Shown here piece after piece: positions 19,201 to 29,224 of a stretch of DNA of 30,628 nucleotides. Every line of letters starts with the position of its first letter. Positions within the stretch are counted from its first letter, which is position 1. The DNA comes from Coptodactyla brooksi (lineage: Eukaryota; Arthropoda; Insecta; Coleoptera; Scarabaeidae), in NCBI GenBank assembly GCA_033557675.1, contig JAWQRM010000105.1, positions 1 through 30,628 on the forward strand, read 5' to 3'. Both the position numbers and the translations under genes were made by a program. The notes beneath the pieces were generated by a model, which made no database searches, was not told the origin of the DNA, and saw only the letters and a list, made by a program, of their open reading frames with translations.

Positions 19201-22200
19201 ACTACCATAAGGATGAAAAGAATTCTTGGAATGTCTATGCTTATCGTTATATTCTAGTAATTTAAAAATAGCATAACTGTGCATACCTGTCCCGTCGCAA
19301 ATACATCTATAGGCACCTATTAAATCGATGCACTTTCCACTATTGTGACACGGCGAACTTAGACATTCGTCGATGTTGTTTTCGCAGTAATCACCGTCGT
19401 AGCCCAAACTGCATTCGCATCTCGGGGGGAAAACCTTTATGTTACACGAACCTTTATTTTCGCACTTTTTCAATTTGCAATAGGGTTGGTCACACCGTTC
19501 ACCGACCATCCCTTGCGGACAAATGCAGGTGAAGTTATTGCTTTTTTTACCTGAAATTTATTAATACAATTAAATACAAAACCGAATCTTCATTATTTCT
19601 ATTATATGTGGTAACATATCATTATGTAATAAGCTAGTAAGAGCCCAACTAAGTAATATAAACGATCCTACTAGAGAATAAAACATGATCCTAATGTGAA
19701 GCAATAATAAATAAATAACGAAAATATTTTAATAATAATATATAAGTAATATATTTTAAATTAGTGTATAGTATAAAACGTGGTATTTTCATATATAGTG
19801 GATATTAGCCAGTTCTGGTTCATTCTCCCCACCATTTCGAGTCTTCCCCCCACTTCTGGGCGTGGCCTGAAGAATGACACATCCCACTAGACGGTAGGGG
19901 GCGTGACTTCGTTTGAAATTTTTCCCTTAGACTTTTATACACATTACTTAACATTATTTTGTTAAATATTACTTAAAAAGAAAATGTTGGTATTTTAAAA
20001 GTTATTTTTCAGTGGTATCTGAATTATTTCTATTATGTAGCCATATGCAGTAACATATCATTACGTAATAAGCTAGTACGACCCTAACTAAATAATATAA
20101 ATGCTGGTAGAGAATAAAAAGTGATCATAACGTGAAGGAATAATAAATAAATAAATAACGAAAATGTTTTAATAACTTGAAAACGCTTACTGTTAGGTGA
20201 GATTATGTTTCGGTATATTCTGGCAATATAGTGACATACTGAACATAATGTGACATACTAAAAGATTTTCTATGTTCTTTAGTTTTAATTTTACATTTAC
20301 CGTGTGTACTTTATTGTATATTAAACACAATACTTATTTTGTTAGAATATATTTTATTCTATACGAATTTTGAAAGTGTTTTTTCTAGTAATTAAGTTTA
20401 GCCATAATGTTATAATTTGAAGAGACTTCTATCTAAAATTCTGAATTGAAACCTACAAGGTTAGTTCTCGTTACTTAGGAAAATATTAATAAATAAATGA
20501 GGGGCATCCATGAATATGAATTAAAATCGAAGGAATACAAAAAAAAAACCTAGTTTTTGCTTTGTAATTAATAATAAGGCTTTCCTTATTCTTTATATAA
20601 ATCACGTGAAGTTACGACAAAATTATTACGATTCCAAAAATGTATTACAGTTAAATTTTGTTGCCTAATAGTATTATGAACAAAATAATAAATAATCAAA
20701 ATGGCACTGCAGAAACAACTAACACTGTGACGGTTATAATTTATAACAACTATAAGTAAATGGGATGATTTCTGTAACATGATTTTTCTATGGGAGCAAA
20801 AAAAATACAACTAAAAGCTACTTTTACAAGTAACGTTAAAATTCAACTATTTAGTTATCCTTTAACACACAGGGTTCAAGTATATTGAGTAAACCCAGAA
20901 TATTAGTGGGTATTAGGCGGTTCTGACTCATCCTCCCCACCATTTCGAGCCCCCGCCCACTTCTGGGCGTGGCCTGAGGAATGGCACATCCCATTAGAGG
21001 GTAGGGGGCGTGACTTCGTTTGAAATTTTTCTCTTTAAGCTTTATGCACATTCTTTAACAGCATTATTTTGTTAAATATTACTTTAAAAGAAAGTTTTGT
21101 TATTTTAACAATCGTTTCTCGGCGGTATCTTCATTATTTCTATTACAGTTTATGTAGTAACATATCATTATGTAATAAGCTAGTATGACCCTAACTAAGT
21201 AATATAAACGATGCTATTAGAGAATAAAACGTGATCCTAACGTGAAGGAATAATAAATAAATAACGAAAATGTTTTAATAACTTAAAAATGCTTACTGTT
21301 AGGTGAGGTTGTGTTTTTACTATGTGGAATTATTATTAGCAGAAATGTTATTATAGCTTGAACAGACTTCTATCTAAATTCTGAATTGAAAACTATAAGG
21401 ATGGTTCTCATTATTTAAGAAAAATTTAATAAATGAGAGCTGCCTATGACTGTGAATTAAAATCAAAGGAGTACGAAAGTGTTATACCCTTAGTTTCTAT
21501 CCTCCACTGAAGTTATAACAAAATTATTACGATTCCAAAAATGTATTACAGTGTGAATTTTGTTGCCTAACAATATTATGAACAAAATAATAAATAATGA
21601 AGATATGTGTATCTGTGTGTATTTTATTGTATATTATATACAATATCTGTTTTGTTAACATGAAATTCTGCGGTCACATCTCAAGAAATTAATAAACGAA
21701 GTGAAGCCACTCATAATCCGGAACAAAAAACACATCACATCGAAATGCGTATGAAAACTACAGATGGGAACCCAAGGAAACAATGGAAAATAATTAATGA
21801 GGCTATAGGGAAGAATTATGAAAGGCAAAAGATAGAACAATTAATACAAGAGAATGGGTACAAAACCGAAGATCCTTTTGAAATAGCACAAACAATGAAT
21901 AATTATTTTGCCAATATTGTACATAATCTAAAATCAAATTCTAAATCTACTATGCTTATGTTTACTCCCACCCTGTATACCTGGATGCTTTCTTGGGACA
22001 AGCCAAACAAACAGACCTTAAGAAAATTGTAAGTGGCACAAAATAGAATTGTATAAACATTCTCTACACACAAGATATTCTCTACAGAAAGCTTGGTATT
22101 CTTAAAACTAATGAAATAATTGAACTAGATAGCGCTAAAATAATTTTTAAACTGAAAAAAGTCTTAATAAAAACAGATGTAAGCATTATACGAAACCACA

Positions 22201-25200
22201 ACATACATAATTGTAATAGAAGATTAAAACAAAGTTTTTACTTAGTAGCAGCAGTAAGAAATATAGGCAAGAGAAGAATAATCTTCCAAGCTGTTCAATG
22301 GTTTAATCAAATCCCAGACCACATCAAAAACAATACAACCTTACACGGGCTTAATAAAAATATAAAAAAGTTTATTGTTAATCGTCAGTAACATTAAGTA
22401 CCGTGTAATTAATCAATGTTCTTGTTCTTGTGGTAGTTTTATATAACACTTCTTAACTTAATTAATTTTATTTGTTATACTGGGATGAATCTTTTTATCT
22501 TTAGAGAAAATAAAAAGTGTTTTTTTCTGATAATTAACATTAATTGTATCGTTCTAGTTTGAACATCGTTTGAAGTTATAGCAACATTTTTAAGTTATAA
22601 TAAAATTATTATTAAATAATAATGGGCCCAAACTGCTAAACTATTTTGAACACCAGAAGGAACTGACACGGGTTCACAGAAGAAACCATTAACTGTCACA
22701 ACCTGACTCCTCTCAGTCAGATAAGAAACAACTTCGACAATTTAAGCAGAAGAAGGTTGAAAATCCATATAAACCAAATCGACTTGACAAGAATTATCGG
22801 CAGAAGATAATATATATTGCATATATTCAACCGGGTTACTCTCAAATGAATTACCACTCAAAAAATCATGTTGCCTGTTGTTAATTATAGACTTAAGAGA
22901 CTTAGAAGTGGGGTGAACAGAAACAAGCTTCCAAACTGAAGGAAAAATACCCTTCAATGATGAAGCATTGAACGGGATAGTTAAAGGAAGCAAGGGAGAT
23001 CCTTGTATCTTTTAGAGTGAATAAATAGATAAAAAATAATTTTAAAAAATGTCATTCGATGATATTATGGCAAAAGAAAAACTTACTTTCGTCCTTGCAC
23101 GTTGACCCCTCTGTACACGGGTTGTCCATACAAGTTATGACCTTCTGTCGTTCGCAATTCACCCCAGTGTATTCGTCGGGACACAAGCAGCTGTAATTTC
23201 CAATCAGGTCTTCGCAGGTGCCCCCGTGCTGGCAGGGATCAAGCTGGCACTCATCTATCTCCGTTTCGCACCTGGAATACACCACGTTTACTTCTTTCTC
23301 TTGCCCTACACTTCATACTTACAGCTGCCCTTCGTAGCCCGGTGGGCAAACGCACGAATACTTCCCGATCTCGTCCCGACAAGTCGCGTTGTTCTTGCAC
23401 TGGTGCTCTTCACACTCGTTGATGTCGATGGAGCAGTCGTCGGCGGCGAACCCCACGGGACAGTTGCACTTGTACTTCGTGTACGGGTCGGCGCACGTGC
23501 CCCTGTTGCAGTCCTTGTCGAAGCACAGCTTGCAGCCGACCGCCGGCGCCCGTTTCGACATCAAATTGAAGTTCTTGATCGTTATGTTCGGCAGCATCGC
23601 GTTCGAGAAGAAAGGCAGGAGGTAATCGTTGATGCGGATTTCACCCAGACAACCCTGAAAAATTTACGTCAGCTTAAACAAGTTTGAAGAAATAAAAGCA
23701 ATAATTGTGTAAACCCTCCTTTTCTTGCATAAATATATACAGGGTGTACCAAGTTCGATGGCCTATAATAGCACCACCCTACCTTTTTTACACGATTAGA
23801 TGCACAATCCGAGTTGAAACAATTTATTATCTAAAATTTTTTTTCTACAATGCAGGTAGTTTTACAAGTAACGTTAAAATTCAACTATTTAGTTATCCTT
23901 TAACACACAGGGTTCAAGTATATTGAGTAAACCCAGAATATTAGTGGGTATTAGGCGGTTCTGACTCATCCTCCCCACCATTTCGAATCCCCGCCCACTT
24001 CTGGGCGTGGCCTGAGGAATGACACATCCCATTAGAGGGTAGGGGGCGTGACTTCGTTTGAAATTTTTCTCTTTGAGCTTTATGCACATTCTTTAACAAC
24101 ATTATTCTTAAGGGAGAAAAATATAAATTATATCTTTTTATACCACTTTATGTAAAGCTTTAGCAGAAGGGATGAATATACCCATGTTGCCTAAGTTGCC
24201 CTCAGTTGCCTAATAAATGTAGTATTAAGTTCACGTTTATGTTAATTATAATATTATTATGTTATCAGCATTTGCTAGATAATTTACCCCAGAAACCACA
24301 GTTTCAAATGAAAAATATTGTTTATTTATTGTTTCTCACTTTAAACAGTTACTGTATTCATAAGAAGATTTTGAATTCTATATTACGAAAATTTACTTTA
24401 CAATTAAACGATTCGCTTACCTTAAAATAATCATTTTGTTTATTTTTGGAAAACTTAAAGATATTCGGTGTGGAATCCAACTTATTGTCGTCGATGTGAT
24501 CAGTGGTCGTGTCCAATTTATTGTCGGTCGCGTTGTAGCTCTGCATGAAGTTCGTGTAGTCGAACAGCTTCTCATCACCGCTCCCTCCGACGTACAGAGT
24601 GCCCTTGACGAAAATTTCAGTGAAGTTGCCGGCGTCGAAGTCACCGAAAGTCAGGTTCGGCGTGTCGTCGGTCACTAGCTCCTTAAAACCCCCCTTGAGG
24701 GTCAGGTCGCGAATCGTGAACAGCAGGGTGATCCACTGCCCCTCGAAGTGGTCCTTCTTGAAGCGGCTGTGCGCCTGTCGCCCCAGCATCATGCACTCGA
24801 CCAGGATTTCGTCGTAGTTCATGAAAACCAGGAAGTGGTTCATCTGGTAGTGCGCGAAGAGGATCGTGCCCCAAGACCTGGACCGGAACGACAGTTCGAT
24901 CGTCTTCACCCAGCTGATGTTGTTCAGGGTGTACCCGTACTTCATGGGCGGCGTATCCCCATCGAACGTTATGTTCGCGATGCACTCCAGGCCCTCGTCG
25001 AGGTTCTTGCATTCGGAGTCGAAAGGGCACTGCTCCAGCTTGCAAAATTCGCGCTCCTTGCAGTCCTTTCCTTTAAAACCTCTTGGACAAATGCATCTAT
25101 AATAAATAAGCATTTTTATTTAGTTCTTATTTGTTCTTATTTTAAAAAGGTGCAATAAATATTTATTAACATCTATTATTTCATAGGAAGAACTATATTT

Positions 25201-28200
25201 TGTAATTTAAATAAATGTACATGTCTATTATGGAATATAAAATGAAACGTGCCTAGCATTCACTTACCAGGTTGTTGTAAAAGTTATTAATTTCCTTTGT
25301 AATTTTTTGAATCATTTCTTTCGATGAAATAATTTATTTCTTTTGAAATTCTTAGGACAACAAAGAAATTTTTTCAAGATTTTTTCATGGAAAGTATCAA
25401 AATACCAATACGAAATCAGAAAATAGTGAAAATCAATCTGCAATTGTAAACATCAATGTTTGACCGTTTCACAAACGGCATTTCTTAAAAATCAGGTTCA
25501 GAAATCGTGCTGATAAATGTCCTCTGGAAATTGAATTGAATAAAAGAAAGGATCAGCACAAGAAATAAGTTAACAGGTGATGTTTAGAAGTATTTACTTC
25601 TAAACTTCCTAGTGTAAAGAGAAAATGCTGGGTGACATCACTACTTTTTGTATAAAATTGAATTGAATAAAAGAAAGGATCAGCAGAAGAAATGAATTAA
25701 CGGGTAAAGTTTAGAAGTATTTACTTCTAAACTTCACTGGTGTACTGTAAAGAGGATAAACACTGAATTGTGGATTGGACAAATTGAATTGGATAAAAGA
25801 AAGAATCAGCAGGAGAAATAAGTTAACAGGTGAAGTTTAGAAGTGTTTACTTCTAAACTTCATTTATGTACTGCAAAAAGGATAAACAATTAACTTTGAC
25901 AAATCATAAACAAAAACTTCTAGTATAACCAGAGAAAATGTTAGGTGACATCACTATTTTTTGTATAAAATTGAATTGAATAAAATAAAGGATCAGCAGG
26001 AGAAATAAGTTAACAGGTGAAGTTTAGAGGTATTTACTTTTAAACTTCATTTGTGTACTGCAAAAAGGATAAACAATTGAACAAATTGAATTGAATAAAA
26101 GAAAGGATCAACAGAAGAAGAAATTGCATTGGAATCATATCACATATCTTTAGGAAGTTGTCAAAAATTATTGAAGCTTAATTGGGAAGGAGCATCACAT
26201 CCACCACACAGCCCTGACCTTGCCCCATCACATGATAATTTATTGCTGTCTTTACAAAACTTCCTGTTTCATTTCATACAATATGATAGTGTTTTATTTC
26301 GTACAAGAAAAACTGAAATTAATTTTGCAACAACCTAATATTAACATAATATATTAGCAACAATATTAAATATAATATATTTAATATCCTTTTGTAAGCA
26401 ACTGATTCTATATTAATATACGACTTACTGGTAATCGTTCCACGTGTTCAAACATTTACCATCTCCACACGGATTCAACCTGCACTTGTCGTCGGACAAG
26501 ACGCCTGGCAGCACTAGGGTGTCGTCGAAAGAAACGTTACCAAACGACATGGGAATGTGCAGGTCGCGTACTTTTAACGGGAAGAATTCCACGACCATTA
26601 TTTTCGACCCATTACTGATCTGAAAAGATGTTAAAGTTAAAGTTAGACCACTTGTCATTCTTTCATCGCGCCTGATGATGCTAACTTGGTTAGTGAAATG
26701 TGTGTCAGATGTTCTTTTTCCTATTTTGGTATAGTAGTGGCTTTTGTTTTAACTTTGTTACAAAACTAAAGGTTCTAAACCTTAAACTTTACTAAGAACA
26801 TGTTTATTATTCAAACTTTCTATATAAAAAGTACCCGTTATAAAAAACATTATAAAAAAACAGTTATAAAAAACATTCAACTCTAAAAACACTGTTAACA
26901 TAGTGTTTACAATAATTAACATTAAAACTAATAAACAATACTAAAATAAATGTTTATGATGATCAATGATCATCATAAATGATCTGTAAATATATTGTAG
27001 TAGCTAGCAAATGATAATTTGACTCTGAATGATTTTTATATATTTTTTTTAGTTACTTATGTACCTTTTGCAAATTATTTATATTTTGTATTGTGTATAC
27101 CGACTGTTAATGCATTGTAACTGCAATTTTGCATTAAATAAATAAATAAATATGTACAGGTAACAATTACCTGTACGTCTTGTATAATTCCTTTGAAATG
27201 CACTTCGTTATGCTGCGCTATGATAGCAGCAGGTCCTGTGGACGGCGACACATCCGCTTTAGCGGCGGGATCCGTGGCTTGTCGTACCGACCTCAAGCTG
27301 GGTTGTTGCCCCCCCAAGTATAATATTTCAGCATCCAGATGCCCGGTCGCTGAAATTGTTTTCCTAAAGTACTCCGTACCATTCAGTCTGACCTGAACCA
27401 GAGTGACATTTCGTATGACTTCGATCAGATGATTGTACCCGTTGTCCAGCTTGACACCACCGACAATATACGACTCGGCGTTCCCGTGAATCTCTATCCT
27501 GACCAGCAGCTCCCCGTTCTCCAGTTCGGCTGCTATGTAAGTCTCACTCTGGTCGCGCTTCTCCGACCCGAGGTAGAAAATCTGCCCGCTGGATTCGCGG
27601 GTCCGTATGAACATGCTTATGTCGACAATCGACCGTACCGCGCGTTTGGCTTCCTTGTCAACCTTCACCGTGACCAGGGAGTTCGTTATGTTCTCGTGAC
27701 AAAAGGTAGCTGCTGTATAATCTGTAAAAAACATAATAATACAATTCATAACAATACATATTAAGTTTGCTTGGCTTAATACGCTTTATATACTATTTTA
27801 TTTTATAATGTATTTTGTATTTTATATAAAAATACAAGAATGACCTGTAGCAATTAAAAATAACCCACATAATTTAATACTGGTGAATAACAATTATCAA
27901 AACAACTTTTTGATAATAATTACTTAACTTACGGTGATGCATTTCATAAAGACATCTTTGGCACACCCATGGGTTCACCACTAAGTCCAATTTTAGCTGA
28001 CATTACATTAGATTACCTCTTGAATAAAATTTTGCCCTCACTACCAGTGCTGCCAGGTTTCATTAAGAAATATGTTGATGATATTGTCTTAACAAAAGTT
28101 AAGTTATTAAATTGGAATAATAAAAGTTGTTTTCCAATAATTTACAAAACAATAACTGTAAAGTAAAACCACCACTTACTGTATTGGCAAATATGTCCCA

Positions 28201-28593
28201 GATGTGGCCTCTCGCAGGTACAGCTAAAGTTCCTCCAATTATCCGTGCACTGTCCGCCGGAATGGCACGGGTTCGGCTTACACTGGGGCTCCCGGTGACA
28301 GCCGACGTCCACATCATGCAACGTAATGTTGCTGTTTTGCGAAGTCGGAAGGACCCAGGCCGTATTTACTATAACGTCTTCGACACAGCCAACCAAAGGC
28401 GGCTTGTGCGTCAGCGTTCGAAATTCACTGGTGCTGCCCCCAATGTACGTTGAGGGAAAGCTTGTAGCCGACGTGTTGTACTCGTTGTACGTTATCGGAT
28501 AAATGGTTTGTTCGTCGTTCGCCGACAGAATTATGTGGGTTGTGTTTATGGCTACAAACACCCGTTGCCAATTGCTGTTATTTAAGCCGGAAC
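16004..28593 (-). CDS. crb: Crumbs, C-terminal half (partial, 9 exons)
   Basis: Exons in transcript order: 28180-28593, 27171-27721, 26429-26619, 24421-25096, 23323-23654, 23087-23271, 19287-19550, 18687-18952, 16004-16231. All splice phases agree, giving about 1035 residues ending in a TAG. In order they encode the end of a LamG domain, an EGF repeat, a LamG domain, two EGF-like repeats, a third LamG domain, then a run of seven or so EGF repeats, several calcium-binding (DINEC, EIDEC, NIDEC). A single transmembrane helix and a 37-residue cytoplasmic tail follow. The tail has the juxtamembrane FERM-binding segment with RATRGTYSPS and the C-terminal PDZ ligand ERLI, which are diagnostic of Crumbs. 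Crumbs sets apical polarity in epithelia and binds Stardust/Pals1 through ERLI and FERM proteins through the juxtamembrane motif; the two Thr in RATRGT are the known aPKC target region in the fly. The N-terminal EGF repeats and signal peptide lie beyond the right edge. Introns contain mobile elements on both strands, but the exons are intact. Confidence 0.97.
16362..17816. repeat. GC-core repeat family, copies 3 and 4
   Basis: Cores lie at about 16449-16510 and 17173-17233, and the flanks match copies 1 and 5. Copy 3 has lost the middle of the core, and what remains forms a perfect 11-bp palindrome (16467-16477 / 16489-16499). Copy 4 runs directly into the LINE fragment at 17817. Confidence 0.8.
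17817..18560 (+). mobile_element. Internally deleted non-LTR fragment, copy 1
   Basis: The first part encodes NTDGNPRRQWEIINETIG-type sequence, the linker between endonuclease and RT of a LINE. It then jumps to the C-terminal domain (DILYRKLGILKTNEIIELD ... RRLKQSFYLV ... WFNRIPDHIKNNTTL). The RT core is missing. A very similar copy with the same junction is at 21657-22400. Confidence 0.8.
18561..18660. repeat. Shared tail of the LINE-containing repeat, copy 1
   Basis: 'TCAATGTTCTTGTTCTTGTG' and the following 'TATACTGGGATG' block match 22411-22490. The repeat ends about 25 bases from the donor of the crumbs exon at 18687. Confidence 0.6.
18687..18952 (-). CDS. crb: crumbs exon: two membrane-proximal EGF repeats
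   Basis: Acceptor CTTCCAG|GC completes a Gly codon; donor CAA|GTAAGT is phase 0. It finishes the preceding EGF repeat (GYNGFNCEQ), then encodes DINECDSQWNPCGQGKC..., then DPCLEEPCLHGTC...CPPEWTGKNC. Both complete repeats have one cysteine more than the usual six. Confidence 0.93.
19287..19550 (-). CDS. crb: crumbs exon: EGF repeats
   Basis: Acceptor AATTTCAG|GT, phase 1; donor GACAG|GTATGC, phase 1. It encodes the end of one repeat (NNFTCICPQGMVGERC), a full one (YCKLKKCENKGSC...), and most of a calcium-binding repeat (NIDECLSSPCHNSGKC). All frames join those of the neighbouring exons. Confidence 0.95.
19585..21656. repeat. GC-core repeat family, copies 5 and 6
   Basis: Cores lie at about 19850-19911 and 20955-21015. 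The flanks are homologous to copies 1-4. 19585-19735 is an additional partial flank without a core. Copy 6 runs into the LINE fragment at 21657, as copy 4 does at 17817. Confidence 0.8.
21657..22400 (+). mobile_element. Internally deleted non-LTR fragment, copy 2
   Basis: It has the same linker segment (KTTDGNPRKQWKIINEAIG) fused to the same C-terminal domain as 17817-18560, with the same junction. Here the linker frame is open for about 95 codons. The shared deletion and shared flanks show that it was copied together with the GC-core repeat. Confidence 0.8.
22620..23010 (-). mobile_element. Decayed non-LTR RT fragment, different LINE
   Basis: The minus strand reads LKGIFPSVWKLVSVHPTSK, then INNRQHDFLSGNSFESN, then QVDLVYMDFQ, and after a stop VNGFFCEPVSVPSGVQNS. 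These are successive RT blocks of a Jockey-like element (QHGF, DF.KAF and SGVPQGS positions) with internal deletions. It is not the same LINE as the two copies at 17817 and 21657. Confidence 0.75.
23087..23271 (-). CDS. crb: crumbs exon: EGF repeats
   Basis: Acceptor TATTCCAG|G, phase 2; donor GACGAAA|GTAAGT, phase 1. It encodes EIDECQLDPCQHGGTC... as a full repeat and TCMDNPCTEGSTCKDE as the start of the next. Confidence 0.95.
23323..23654 (-). CDS. crb: crumbs exon: LamG end and EGF repeats
   Basis: Acceptor TTTTTCAG|GGTTGT, phase 0; donor CAGCT|GTAAGT, phase 2. It begins GCLGEIRINDYLLPF, the last strand of a LamG domain with its Cys. It continues with CKLCFDKDCNRGTC... and DINECEEHQCKNNATC.... 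The downstream Met in the open frame is internal. Confidence 0.95.
23847..24105. repeat. GC-core repeat family, copy 7 (truncated)
   Basis: Core at about 23995-24055. It is nearly identical to 20840-21060, from 'TTTTACAAGTAACGTTAAAA' to 'CTTTATGCACATTCTTTAAC', then ends abruptly. It lies in the crumbs intron between 23654 and 24421. The short CAGGGTGTACC end at about 23738 belongs to another element. Confidence 0.8.
24421..25096 (-). CDS. crb: crumbs exon: EGF end, EGF-like, LamG
   Basis: Acceptor TTATAG|A, phase 2; donor TTTAAG|GTAAGC, phase 0. It encodes CICPRGFKGKDC, then FCKLEQCPFDSEC..., then a LamG domain (NITFDGDTPPMKYGY ... ELSFRSRSWGTILFAHY ... TLYVGGSGDEK). The end is Asn/Asp/Lys-rich (HIDDNKLDSTPNIFKFSKN), probably a loop. 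Confidence 0.95.
25097..25528 (-). other. crumbs intron part, nothing recognised
   Basis: AT-rich intron sequence without a named element, lying between the exon at 24421-25096 and the hairpin repeat array. Confidence 0.5.
25529..26110. repeat. Intronic tandem array of hairpin-bearing repeats
   Basis: Five unit starts (ATTGAATTGAATAAAAGAAA) lie at about 25530, 25656, 25783, 25970 and 26085. Four units carry a hairpin of the form GTTTAGAAGT - 4 bases - ACTTCTAAAC (25582-25605, 25707-25734, 25831-25862, 26018-26049). The third has perfect 14-bp arms and the fourth is slightly diverged. The spacing varies between about 115 and 187 bases because some units carry an extra block. Confidence 0.85.
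26111..26341 (+). mobile_element. mariner transposase C-terminal fragment with 3' end
   Basis: The plus strand reads KLNWEGASHPPHSPDLAPS, with LLLSLQNFL downstream, matching the last transposase motif. It ends in TTTTGCAACAACCTAATA, the inverted terminal repeat. The 5' part is missing; the last hairpin-array unit abuts it on the left. Confidence 0.75.
26429..26619 (-). CDS. crb: crumbs exon: LamG end and start of EGF
   Basis: Acceptor TTTTCAG|ATCAGT, phase 0; donor TACCA|GTAAGT, phase 2. It encodes the end of the LamG domain (ISNGSKIMVVEFFPLKVRD) and SDDKCRLNPCGDGKCLNTW, which continues as an EGF repeat in the next exon. Confidence 0.94.
26620..27049 (-). other. crumbs intron part; one perfect palindrome
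   Basis: AT-rich. The only structure seen is a perfect palindrome at 26953-26979 (TTTATGATGATCA, one base, reverse complement) and degenerate runs of CATTATAAAAAAC-like sequence near 26850. Confidence 0.5.
27050..27160 (+). mobile_element. Probable LINE 3' tail
   Basis: The sequence ends in 'GCAATTTTGCATTAAATAAA' followed by further TAAA units. A short A/T microsatellite tail of this kind is typical of insect Jockey/CR1-type LINE 3' ends. No coding part is attached. It stops about ten bases before the crumbs exon donor at 27171. Confidence 0.4.
27171..27721 (-). CDS. crb: crumbs exon: LamG domain
   Basis: Acceptor TTTTACAG|AT, phase 1; donor GTACAG|GTAATT, phase 0. It begins YTAATFCHENITNSLVTVK and encodes most of a LamG domain (FIRTRESSGQIFYLG ... 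EILYLGGQQPS ... HFKGIIQDVQ). An Ala/Pro-rich insertion with the motif RSVRQ follows the LGGQQPS strand. Confidence 0.95.
27930..28095 (+). mobile_element. Penelope-like element RT fragment
   Basis: The plus strand reads FHKDIFGTPMGSPLSPILAD and, further on, IKKYVDDIVL. This pairing of a GTPMGSPLSP block with a YVDD box about 40 residues later is typical of Penelope-like reverse transcriptases. Only these two blocks remain. It sits within 90 bp of the crumbs exon at 28180. Confidence 0.8.
28180..28593 (-). CDS. crb: crumbs exon: LamG end and EGF (most 5' in window)
   Basis: Acceptor TGTATTAG|GT, phase 1; donor TACA|GTAAGT, phase 1. It encodes the second half of a LamG domain (NWQRVFVAINTTHI ... 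TYIGGSTSEF ... PPLVGCVEDVIV) and one EGF repeat (CKPNPCHSGGQC ... CERPHLGHIC). The first half of this LamG domain must be on an exon beyond the right edge. Confidence 0.95.
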
Positions 28594-28692
28594 CTAATAC
28601 AAAGAACAATGTATTTAAGTTAGTCACTGGTTACTACTTCACCAAAACAATAAGTTAGGAGACAGAGGACTTAAAATACTGTACCTTCTATT

Positions 28693-28730
28693 ATTAGGTT
28701 GCTCCAAAAGCAATTTCGTTTTTTTTTTGT
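28693..28730 (+). mobile_element. mariner terminal inverted repeat, solo
   Basis: TTAGGTTGCTCCAAAAGCAA, then TTTCG and a T run, the usual 5' end of mariner elements of the irritans type, preceded by TA. The following sequence shows no transposase. The first 30 bases resemble the inverted repeats at 10560-10583 and 26323-26340. Confidence 0.6.
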
Positions 28731-28983
28731 GAAAATGAAAGGCACTTTTCTTAGAGAGCATCACGTTCATAAAACTTCTGATCCTTGCTGGCAAAAACTG
28801 ATCAGAAGGTGTCAGGAATCACGCAATTTGTCTAGTTGATGACAGTATATTTTACAATTAAATTGGAGACCATTAAGGTGCTTTTGTATATTCTGGCTTG
28901 ATCTTTCTAAACCAATACCCATGCATCTTATGTATTCCCACATTTGCACTTATTTGTCTATTAAATTATAAAGAGAACTGAAT

Positions 28984-29224
28984 GGTATTATTCCTTTGCC
29001 TTTATTAATTGGGTTTTTGCATTTAATATGATTCCCAAACTTTCAAATGCATTCGAGAATCTATTATTGGATACATTTTTAGGTAATTTCTACACTAATT
29101 CCATAATACAAATGGTGTAGAAATTACTTAAAAATGTATCCAATAACAGATTCTTGGATGCATTTGAAAGTTTGAAAATCATTAAACGCAAAAACCCAAT
29201 TAATAAAGACTAAGGGATAATACC
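28984..29224. repeat. Long inverted repeat, about 111-bp arms
   Basis: 28984-29095 and 29115-29224 are near-perfect reverse complements separated by 19 bases. For example, GGATACATTTTTAGGTAATT pairs with AAATTACTTAAAAATGTATC. The outer end overlaps a second, perfect 17-bp palindrome at 29206-29245. Confidence 0.85.

Noticed and set aside
20851..24089. Two nearly identical 66-codon minus-strand frames (20851-21051, 23889-24089) across the GC core
   Set aside because: They are shared because the DNA repeat is shared, they start at GTG, and the other five copies break the frame.
18687..28627. Many plus-strand frames opposite the crumbs exons, and Met-initiated starts inside crumbs exons
   Set aside because: The plus-strand frames are antisense shadows of Cys-rich coding sequence. 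The internal starts are exon interiors, since splice phases link all exons into one protein.
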